This document shows positions 30,301 to 41,800 of a stretch of DNA of 64,000 nt, in pieces. Made by a program: the position numbers and the translations under genes. The notes under the pieces are model-generated. The model was not told where the DNA came from. It saw only the letters and a program-made list of their open reading frames with translations, and did no database searches. Numbering within the stretch: position 1 is the stretch's first letter; each line of letters begins with the position of its first letter. The DNA comes from Hormiphora californensis (Eukaryota > Ctenophora > Tentaculata > Cydippida > Pleurobrachiidae), in the NCBI GenBank assembly GCA_020137815.1, contig CM035358.1, positions 5,740,466-5,804,465 on the forward strand. Direction: 5' to 3'.

Positions 30301-33300
30301 AATAATAGCAAAGATATAGGTGAGGGCAAATAGTATTCCTGGAAGAGAGAGATTGTTACTTTAACTAGGAGAGAGAGAGAGAGAGAGATTGTTACTTTAA
30401 CTAGGAGAGAGAAAGAGAGAATAATTCCATTCCAATGATTGCAAAGATATAGGTGAGGGCAAATAGTATTCCTGGAAGAGTTATATAACTGGAAATGGAA
30501 GAAAATCACGGATTCCTCGAATTCGGAATTCAAAGAGTTCAATTATTTAGCCGATTGATGATTAAGTAAATATAACATCTAGACGACTCATAAACAACAG
30601 TTCCACAAGAATAACAAGTTATATAAACTCACCTAGGTAGACCTGCATTTGTCTGATGAGGGTCAGGTAGGTCTGGATTACCACGCGGAGCCTCTTCACC
30701 TATAATAATAATACACGGGTATCATATCATGATAATATATCTTGCAACCTCAAGTATACGGATACCCAGCTGTCTGGACTCTGGTGCCCCTATGGCCTAT
30801 AATTATAAACGATTCTATAATCCAAGATTAGCATCTAAGTTAACATGGTAACAACTCCTACCTGCATAAAGACTCAGTTTCTATGGTAACAACTATGTAC
30901 CTGCATAAAGACTCGTATAAAGCGGAAACAAATACAAAGGTTAATGCTCCGTAACACCGCTATTGCTGTCTCGTCCCTTCCTTCTTTATTGTGGCGTGAG
31001 TAAATAAATATCCTGGAAAATTGGGCAACTTTAGTCGAAAAATATATCCTTGAAAATCAATCACCTTTTCTTTCTATCTTCTCCTCTTTCACTCTCTCTA
31101 GTTCTGTTCTGTTTTCTCTCTCTCTCCACACTTCAGTCACTCTTCAGTCTCTCCAACTTACATGAGCCCTGACAGGAGGACAGTTATTCCCAAATCGTAA
31201 CAGAAAACAAATGTTTTGAAATACGCTCTCCAGCCAACTCCTAAGATCCTTAGCACCTGCAGAGGTGGGGTAACCATGGTTACGGTTGTATTTGTTACAG
31301 CAAGGTAACTACACTTCACAGTTCACAAGTTACCATGTTTACCGGGAGGTTGAAATGTTCCTATACCTGTTCAAGAGTAAAGTAAATTGTGACAAAGATA
31401 TTCATATAAAGGACCACCTCAGCTCCTTTTCTGATTCCCGTGTGTTCGTCTGGTTTCCTTGTCAGCACTGGTATCAGGGCTATTGTGTTCACCAAGGCCA
31501 ACATGGTTCCAATCATCTGTGAGATAGGTTAGCAGTTGTTAGCTAGTCTCATTTGTGGAGGGGGCTATGTTACCTGATGCATATCAGGGGCTAACGGGAG
31601 GGGGTTTCATGATAAATCATGAAATGAAAAGTTGGCCACAGCCCTGACAGGTAACAGTGTACTAACAGAGACTAGGGCAATTGAAAATCAGTACATCTAT
31701 TATACCTACTTCAAATATGCGATGAGTAACGATCACTTTGATTCGTGGAATTTCTGTTGATCTGAATCTCGGTAGTTGTCTCTTTTCCCAGTCAGAATAA
31801 TCCGTTTCTATATCTGTGGGGGATCAGTAGGGCAATTAAGCGGCAATTAAATCCGGTTATTAATGATAGTATGGGGGGGGGGGGGTCATCAGGTCATGTG
31901 CCCTATCAATTAACATGACTCTCTCCTAATAATCCTAAATTTGACATGTGGAGAAAAGCCGATAAGTTCAATAGCCGTACGAGTTGGGTCACGGTTGAGC
32001 GGACATCGAACAATTGTTTCAGACATGCTGACAGGAGGAGAATATTAAAATATTAAAATATTAGCCTTCAATAGCCTACAAATATAATTTTACCTAAAAA
32101 CAATTTAACGAAGTCCTCTCGATCCAAAACGTCCGTTTGTGCACTGTCATCCAGATGCTTGTAAAGGTATTTCTTATATCGATTATCCATTCTGAATCAA
32201 GGAATAAATTTCCGTGAGTAAAATGATTTACATACCATGGTAACCATGGTAACACACTCAAAATATCATGGTAACCATGGTAACACACCTGGTTACCATG
32301 GTTGCAAACCTGGTTACCATGGTAACACACCTGGTAATCATGTTAACACACCTGGTAACCATGGGAACACACCTGGTAACCATGGTAACACACCTGGTAA
32401 CCATGTTAATACACCTGGTAACCATGGTAACACACCTGAGAATGTCCAGTACAGAATAAACCGTAGATAGAGCGAGAAATTCAGTTCCGGTAGGAAAGGA
32501 CGGTCCAGCATCATCCTCATCATGGTCTGGTATAATTAAAATCTGGAAATATGAAGGGAGAACTTTAAAATAAGTTGTTCATTATTTCATTTTTATTTCG
32601 CCTCTCATTCTTGATTTGATTGGGTTCGCGATCTGGGTTTGATATTGTACTGGTATAGAAGCTTGTGTATGTAGGTATGCTTCTGTAAATTTCAGCATAC
32701 CAAGTGTCAATTATTCTCAAATATGTATATCTGAAATATCCTTCATTTATGTTGCTACTCAACAAGAATTAAGGGATTCGGAGTATCGATTCCTCTAAGT
32801 ATCCTCACTATCTCCCAGGTCCCACTCTCCAATCGGATTCTGCCCAAAATATCCCCAATGCCCACCCTTACCTACCTGATCCACCTCACTGGGTGTGGGC
32901 GAAGGCCCCCGGAGATTCTCAGCCTGATCAAATCTTAAACTCGCATTTAGGCTGGCATTCCAATCAATCGGTCGGGTTAGTTGGGTTTCATTTGTGGGGT
33001 GAGTTAGGGTGGCAAAGGCGGCTCGAAGTGCAATGACTCTCCTCGATACCATATAACGTACAGAGACCTGTCGAAATTCATCTTTAATTGTTTGTGTTAC
33101 CATGGAGCAAAAACAGATTGTTACCATGGTGACACTATGACAGAAACATATTGTTACCATGGTGACACTGTGACAGAAACCTAGATTGTTACCAATACCA
33201 TGGTGACACTGTGACAGAAACATATTGTTACCATGGTGACACTGTGACAGAAACGTATTGTTACCATGGTGATACTGTGACAGAAACATATTGCCACCAT

Positions 33301-36025
33301 GGTTGACACTGTGACCAGTGACAGAATCAGATTGTTACCATGGCAACTGAATGCTACCTTGAAGTGTTGCCGGAATTGATTGTAAATCACAGCTAACAGT
33401 AGATTCATCAGACCATACGTGCCTGAAAATAGGAGAGAATTAGGAAAGATGATTTAGACATTTTGAAACTATGAAACCTAATAACACTTTTCAAAAGTAT
33501 TCCTCTCAGAAAGAGACAGTAATTAACGGGGGAAAGAAGAAAGAGGGCCCCCGGCCCAAGAAATGTCGGGTGGTCAGAATCCCATCAATTCCTAGAATAA
33601 CCATTTAAACCGATCCCATGTTACTGTTAGTGCGGGGAGGACTACAAAAACCGATTCCAACCTGTTTTACGAGTTAAACACTTTTAACTTATAAATGTTT
33701 AACTTCAGTGACACTATAAAGGAGAGGTTGTGAGAAAAATATTTTTTCCCTCAACCTCTCCACTTCTTTTATACTGTCACCAAAGTTAAGCACTTACTTA
33801 GCCAGATGAAAACGAAGAAGAAGACAATGTGAAGTCGGTTAATTTTATATGCCGGAATCATAACATCGGGGTTATTTGCAGTTGTAGTTAGGACGAGAAG
33901 GTCCCACATGCTCTTGGTGATGGACCCGAAGTAGTCATCTCCTTGCTCATCCTGCATGGGGGGAGTAGGGGAGTTAGTAGTCATCTCCCTGCTCATCCTG
34001 CGGGGGGGGGGGGGGAGTAGGGGAGTTAGTAGTCATCTCCCTGCTCATCCTGCATGGGGGGAGTAGGGGAGTAGGGGAGTTAGTAGAAACATTGCTGCAA
34101 GAATCGAGGATCGTGAGTGGGGGCAGCTGCAGGTGGGGGATAGTGTGGAGTAGAAACATGTTGCTGCAGGGGTGAGTGGGGGCAGCTGCAGGTGGGGGAT
34201 AGTGTGGAGTAGAAACATGTTGCTGCAGGGGTGAGTGGGGGCAGCTGCAGGTGGGGGATAGTGTGGAGTAGAAACATGTTGCTGCAGGGGTGAGTGGGGG
34301 CAGCTGCAGGTGGGGGATAGTGTGGAGTAGAAACATGTTGCTGCAGGGGTGAGTGGGGGCAGCTGCAGGTGGGGGATAGTGTGGAGTAGAAACATGTTGC
34401 TGCAGGGGTGAGTGGGGGCAGCTGCAGGTGGGGGATAGTGTGGAGTAGAAACATGTTGCTGCAGGGGTGAGTGGGGGCAGCTGCAGGTGGGGGATAGTGT
34501 GGAGTAGAAACATGTTGCTGCAGGGGTGAGTGGGGGCAGCTGCAGGTGGGGGATAGTGTGGAGTAGAAACATGTTGCTGCAGGGGTGAGTGGGGGCTGCT
34601 GCAGGTGGGGGATAGTTGGGAGTAGAAACATTGCTGCAGAGGTGAGTGGGGGCAGCTGCAGGTGGGGGATAGTGGGGAGTAGAAACATTGCTGCTGCAGG
34701 GGTGAGTGGGGGCAGCTGCAGGTGGGGGATAGTGGGGAGTAGAAACATTAAGCTGCAGGGGTGAGAGGGGGGTGAGTGGGGGCAGCTGCAGGTGGGGGAT
34801 AGTGGGAAGTAGAAACATTGCTGCAGGTGGGGGATAGTGGGGAGTAGAAACATTGCTGCTGCAGGGGTGAGTGGGGTCAGCTGCAGGTGGGGGATAGTGG
34901 GGAGTAGAAACATTGCTGCAGGGGTGAGTGGGGGCAGCTGCAGGTGGGGGATAGTGTGGAGTAGAAACATGTTGCTGCAGGGGTGAGTGGGGGCAGCTGC
35001 AGGTGGGGGATAGTGTGGAGTAGAAACATGTTGCTGCAGGGGTGAGTGGGGGCAGCTGCAGGTGGGGGATAGTGTGGAGTAGAAACATGTTGCTGCAGGG
35101 GTGAGTGGGGGCAGCTGCAGGTGGGGGATAGTGTGGAGTAGAAACATGTTGCTGCAGGGGTGATTGGGGGCTGCTGCAGGTGGGGGATAGTGTGGAGTAG
35201 AAACATGTTGCTGCAGGGGTGAGTGGGGGCAGCTGCAGGTGGGGGATAGTTGGGAGTAGAAACATTGCTGCAGAGGTGAGTGGGGGCAGCTGCAGGTGGG
35301 GGATAGTGGGGAGTAGAAACATTGCTGCTGCAGGGGTGAGTGGGGGCAGCTGCAGGTGGGGGATAGTGGGGAGTAGAAACATTAAGCTGCAGGGGTGAGA
35401 GGGGGGTGAGTGGGGGCAGCTGCAGGTGGGGGATAGTGGGAAGTAGAAACATTGCTGCAGGGGTGGTGGGGCAGCTGCATGTGGAGGATAGTGGGGAGTA
35501 GAAACATATTGCTGCAGGGTGAGTGGGGGCAGCTGCAGGTGGGGATAGTGGGAGTAGAAACATTGCTGCAGGGTGAGTGGGGGCAGCTAGCAGGCTGGGG
35601 ATAGTGGGGAGTAGAAACATTGCTGCAGGGTGAGTGGGGGCAGCTGCATGTGGGGATAGTGGGAGTATAAACATTGCTGCAGGGTGAGGGGGGCAGCTGC
35701 ATGTGGGGATAGTGGGAGTAGAACATTGCTGCAGGGGTGAGTGGGGGCAGCTGCAGGTGGGGGATAGTGGGGAGTAGAAACATTGTTGCAGTGGTGAGTG
35801 GGGGCAGCTGCAGGTGGGGGATAGTGGGGAGTAGAAACATTGCTGCAGGGGTGAGTGGGGGCAGCTGCAGGTGGGGGATAGTGGGGAGTAGAAACATTGC
35901 TGCAGGAGTGAGTGGGGGCAGCTGCATGTGGAGGATAGTGGGGAGTAGAACATTGCAGCACGGGTGAGACGAGAGACGCAAATACAGTGCAGACAGCCAA
36001 GACAGACAGTCAAAACAGACAGTCC

Positions 36026-36059
<34 letters not shown>

Positions 36060-38803
36060 CCCTACCTTAACGGAATCACTGAACACAATATGTGCACTAA
36101 GTCCAAACACAAAGATATTCAACGCCAGCACCACCAGCACCCCCAACACCTCCGGCATGGACTTCTTGATGGCGTTTAGCATTTTCTTCATAATGCTATT
36201 TCTCTGGACCATGTAGAATGTTCTGAGTACCCGGTAAACCCTTAGTTCAGACAACCTCGTCCCTGTGTGAACACGAATTGTTTAATGGATATAATCGATA
36301 TTATATTATAGTTGTTGTGTGGTGTTCGTGAACACCACACAACAACTATATAATATCGGTCAAACTGGATAAGTTTCACATGTGTGTACGTGTGCATTTG
36401 GGGGGTGACAACAGTAGAAAATCCGACTTTAATACCACTTTCAGACTGTTATAGCGGTTCTATACCGTTTAGTAGCATGCGATTCTGAAAGTGGTATTAT
36501 TTCCCACTCTCAGCTCTGAATTCTAAAATACCAGCAGACGATATCTCTCTAGTAGTTTCCATTTTCATAATCGCGCAATCTTCTAAACGATTATAACACC
36601 ACTATTATATATAATAGAACCGTAGCAGAACCGCTAAATGGATTCGGGATACGATAAAGTAAGCTGTAAAGTATAATATAGGACATAGGTAAGGTTATAG
36701 AGTATACAGGTAAAGTATATAGTCTAGACTTTAATCTGGAAGGGATTCCTGGTAAAGACTAAAGTATATAGTAGTCTAGACGACATCTTTATATGTGGTA
36801 TACAAATACAGATCACATACATTGATCTATCCAATATCACTACACCACGCCGCGACGGGGCAGATATCATGTTTCAGAGTTCTTTCACTGCCAATTTTTG
36901 TTTGCAACGGAAAGGGGGGCTCTCGCTACCCCTCTTGTAATATTTGATACCTTGGTGAGAATCGCATGAAAACTAGTATGAGAGAAAAGTGTGTGTGTGT
37001 AATTTGACCTGATGGACCTAAACCTGCTTCCGGCTACCTGTTCAATCACTGCTAAATGGATGGAAACACCTTCTCAGCAATCAACCCTCGCAACAAAACA
37101 GATAAACTTGTCGTTTTTATTGTCAGTTACTATCCCGTTGATTTTTCTAGATTGTATGTCTGTCGCGAGTTAGTCAGTTAACTCAATTTTGAGTCAGTCA
37201 GTCAGTCAGTCAGTCAGTCAGTCAGTCAGTCAGTCAGTCAGTCAGTCAGTCAGTCAGTCAGTCAGTCAGTCAGTCAGTCAGTCAGTCAGTCAGTCAGTCA
37301 GTCAGTCAGTCAGTCAGTCAGTCAGTCAGTCAGTCAGTCAGTCAGTCAGTCAGTCAGTCAGTCAGTCAGTCAATCAATTAGTCAATCACTCGGTCAATCA
37401 CTCAGTCACTCTTTACTACTATTTTACTGTCATGTTAGAGTATTAAATCTCTTCACTTTCTATTTTACAGGATAGTGTCATTAGGTACCTTTTTTTCATC
37501 CATATTCTACATAGTCCCCCTTCCTAGTCAGCTTCCCTTTTCTCCTCGGCTGCGTGTCATCTTTTTATCAGTTTTTGGGAGATGTTGCTTCCCCACACCT
37601 CGACCACCATCGTCAATTTTATTTCTAGGATGGACCTCACCTCAGTTCCCTCTTATATCTGCCACGGCCCCTTATTTCATGGCAGGCGCCATGCATGTTT
37701 CGCACCATCAGCTGCAATCATTCGGATAATTGGTTGCATATTCCTCATGTAATTTATTCTTCCCGCCAGAATTCATTTCTTGTGATCCCCCCCCTAGGTG
37801 CCCTCTAGGTGCCCCCCTAGGTGCCCTCTAGGTGCCCTCTAGTCTGGGAGATGGTCACTTGCCCTGCGGTGTTTAATTTATAGTCATAGTTTTGTTTATA
37901 AACATTTATGGGTCAGCGTGGGAACTGGGAAGGGGATATCATTTTGCGTTACCAAGAGGGGAGGTGCCATTTTCACCCTCACCATCACCTGCACCAGTTT
38001 CATTTAACTGGCATATTTTATTCATGGAGTAGGTTGGTAGTCTGAGGCTGGATAGCTGAGTACAGCTGAGTACAGCTGTCAGGGGCTGCTTTAGGGAGGT
38101 ATAGCAGGCTCTCCCTGTCCGGGGTTTCTTTTTTGTGGTTTTGTTCTCACCCTCACTAACACCGATCCGAATACGGGTTTCATTCGCAGGGCATCTCTCA
38201 TGTGTGAGAAGGAGGTAATGTTCACACACCTACCATATAACCCGTACATTTTACAGGATCATATTTTATTTTTTTTCAATAAATCACAGACATATATCCC
38301 CATTTTTAGGTTTCGTGGATTGAAGCCCAGTCCTCACACATTTCACATCCACTTTTTATTTTTCTTTTTTCTTTTTTACTTTTCATCTTGTATTGGTAGT
38401 AGTTTCGCTTGGCTTAGGGTGAGTCATATTACGGGTCAGTATAACCCGTACCGAGTAAATTCAGGGTGACCCACAGGACGGGATGACCCGTACTGTGAGC
38501 CATCCATATAATGTTGGCATACCATGCAGTCAGCTCACAAGAACATACTTGCTGTTCAGCACGCACCTTCAATCATTACATCAGCTTGCTAACCAAGTCT
38601 TGCCTTCCTTGCGTAAAGAGTCGACCAATGATTCCCTTCTGGCCTTTTAGTTAGTGGGAAGGTTGGACGGAGGTTTCTTCTAGTGTTCTGCCTAATTAGG
38701 CGGCTCTTAGTGTTGTGGGGCTAGGTTGGGATGGGGGATGGTAAATTGTTCCTTTGGTTGGTCTTCAGTATTCATTGGTCGGCTCTGTTAACCCTTCTTC
38801 ATC

Positions 38804-38885
<82 letters not shown>

Positions 38886-41800
38886 TTCCCTCTCTCCTTC
38901 CTTTTCCCTAACCCCTGTGGCCATTATACTCAACTGCACGAACACTCAACAACACGAACAACATACGGCGCTCACACCTTTACATTCATGAACTATAAAA
39001 CGTAGCCTCACGAGCATTGACCTTGCCAGCTTCATCCCTGACCCTATCTACATCTGTGCTGGCCGAGCGCATTAAGGTTGTGCCGCCAAACGCTATGCCA
39101 AAAAGTTTGTTTGATTTCATACTGCAACTACCAGATGATTAGGTAGAGTACCAGTGATTGGGTGCCCGTACTTGCAGTATACCGGACCTTGACACCGGGG
39201 TCAAACAAATGGCCGTGAAGTTTAATATCTGTCAAACCATGGCACATACATGGCCAGAATACATGTGTGTACAAGGAGTGACAAATGTTAATGCGGAGAA
39301 GACACGAAAAAAAAAAAAAAAAAAAAAAAAAAAGATATCATGTTTAAATGAAGGGTGAGAAGGGAATTTGGGGAAAAATTCAGTTATAATATAACTTGTT
39401 GAGTAAGGGGGAAGAGTGTGACACTCTTCCCCCTTACTCAACAAAATATAACAGGATCTAACTAAACTTACCAAGGAAGGCAAGAAAGAAGACAAGATAA
39501 AGAACGTTCACAATGCAGTATGCCAACAGCCAAGGAGATTTTAATATCGATCTGAGGAAAGAGAAATAAAAACATATCAGATCTATACTGCAGTAGCAAC
39601 ATGTTGCTGTTTCTAATTCTGTAATCTGTATTGTATTAGGAGCTGTAATTTCATATCTCGATCCGACTTCTGTTGCTGATACACTCTTGTCTGTCTTATA
39701 CCACTTACTTGTCAGCTGTTTTCCATCGTGCAATGAAATCCAGGTAAAAGGTCAACAGACAGAGGAACTCTACAGAGTGGGTGACTCCAAAGGGAAGTTC
39801 AAATCGTCCATCGTGACCGGCTGTCACATTACTAAAATCTGAAAAAAAAATTAGTGGAAATCTTCTAGGAGATGATGCCGACCCAAGAACAGGAACCGAC
39901 CGAATTAAGTAAACAGCCAATCAGAACTCGTTATTTAGGTCACGTTACTGGTTATCAGCCAATCAGGGACCAGTATTTCCTAATTCGGTCGGTTCCTGCC
40001 CTAGAACTGTAGAACTGCAATATAATAGTATTCATTCAGCAGACAGCTGCCTGGCACAATATTCTGTCTTCTAGTGCCGGCATGAGCACGATATGGTTTT
40101 CATTATCAATTTAGACAGAGTTGTAGTCAGAGGACCTATAAAACAGCCGTTTAGTTTGCAAGAGAAAGATCTTGCTTTAGGTGAGAATGCATTCTTCTTT
40201 CTCTTGTAAACTAAACGGCTGTTTAAAATACCATCGTGCTCACGCTCGAATATTCCCACCTAAAGTTTAGTTTAGAATGTTCGATAGAATATGCTTCCAA
40301 AAGGGAGTGAGGGTAATTTATAAATACACGTTCAACTCGGGTTCAGCCCTTCCTGTATGGCGGCGCCATACCCCATTAATTGATTCGACAGGGCGCTAAG
40401 ATGGGGTCTGCGGCGCCACACAGGGCCCTTCAACCTTTGAGAGATAGTATAGCTTCTTGGCTTTGTAGGCTCTGGTATATTATATGGTAGGCTCTGTATA
40501 TACAAGGTGGCCCATAAATTATGAGGCCGGGGGACGAGCTGTACCTCCGAAACGGTGATAGTTGTGCAAAAACAAACTACGGGAACATGCTGGAACAATT
40601 CCTTGGTAACTTTTTGCTAATTTTTAGTTTTTTATTCAAAAGTTCATTTTTCATTCATGAACTTTTCACGCGTTCATTAATGAACTGAGGACTCTAATTT
40701 ACCGAGAGTAAGCCATTTTGTTTGGGTTGAATTTATCTTTCCAATAAGCACAATGAAAATCAAATTAAAGCACCAGGTCACATGGCAGTTGAGAAAATGC
40801 ACATGCATGAATTTGGCTCTTCCTGCGACTTTCAATCAGCTGTATCACGGCTACCTTTTATTCAATCTTTTTAAAAATTTGGGTGAAGATCGGATAAGCA
40901 AAGATCTTTGCTCACAAGAAAAATCAAGGTCAAAACTGAAAGTTCATTTTTGAGTTTTGGTAGTTCATTCCACTCATTCAGGAACCAACATCCCTAAAGT
41001 GATAAAAAGTGATTGGTTTTGTTTGGCCCATACCCTGCAATGATAGAGAGGTGTAAAAACACGTTTCCGGGCTAGTTAGTAGGTGTCCATGTGATCATGA
41101 TGATATCTGACACCTCTTCTGAGCCATAATCAAGGGATTTTCTCGAATTCAAGCATGTGATTTGGGTTATCTGTGATTGGTATCGTGCAGCAATGTTGAG
41201 AGATCTCATAGCACCTCGAAAATTATGATTAGCTCAATGAAATGAGTTGATTTTAGATCGAAAATGGTAGTTTAGTTCATTTTGACGTCTGTTTTGATCT
41301 CTTCTATCATAAATCAACACATTTCATTGAGCTAATCATAATTTTTGAGGTGCTATGAGATCTCTCAACATTGCTGCACGATACCAATCACAGAAAACCC
41401 ATTTCATATGCTTGAATTCGAGAAAATCCCTTGATTATGGCTCAGAAGAGGTGTCAGATATCATCATGATCACATGGACACCTACTAACTAGCCCGGAAA
41501 CGTGTTTTTACACCTCTCTATCATTGCAGGGTATGGGCCAAACAAAACCAATAACTTTTCATCACTTTAGGGATGTTGGTTCCTGAATGAGTGGAATGAA
41601 CTACCAAAACTCAAAAATGAACTTTCAGTTTTGACCTTGATTTTTCTTGTGAGCAAAGATCTTTGCTTATCCGATCTTCACCCAAATTTTTAAAAAGATT
41701 GAATAAAAGGTAGCCGTGATACAGCTGATTGAAAGTCGCAGGAAGAGCCAAATTCATGCATGTGCATTTTCTCAACTGCCATGTGACCTGGTGCTTTAAT

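Larger units (their letters stand above)
36263..39471. other. Two-pore-channel intron with simple repeats
   Basis: No exon recognised on either strand. Includes a hairpin (36300-36352, arms around TTGTTGTGTGGTGTTC), a fragment with GGGGTGACAACAGTAGAAAATCCGAC (36402), (CAGT)n 37192-37371, CCTAGGTGCCCT repeats 37788-37845, (CT)n 38807-38878, poly-A 39306-39333 and a 47-bp perfect palindrome 39397-39443. Confidence 0.5.

Noticed and set aside
34045-36254. Long minus-strand ORFs (290-445 codons) rich in HYPPPAAAPTHPCS repeats
   Set aside because: They are translations of the 60-bp minisatellite in a two-pore-channel intron, open in several frames.
37475-38469. Plus-strand ORFs of 84-96 codons between microsatellites
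   Set aside because: No family similarity, no splice context, and they lie in a two-pore-channel intron.
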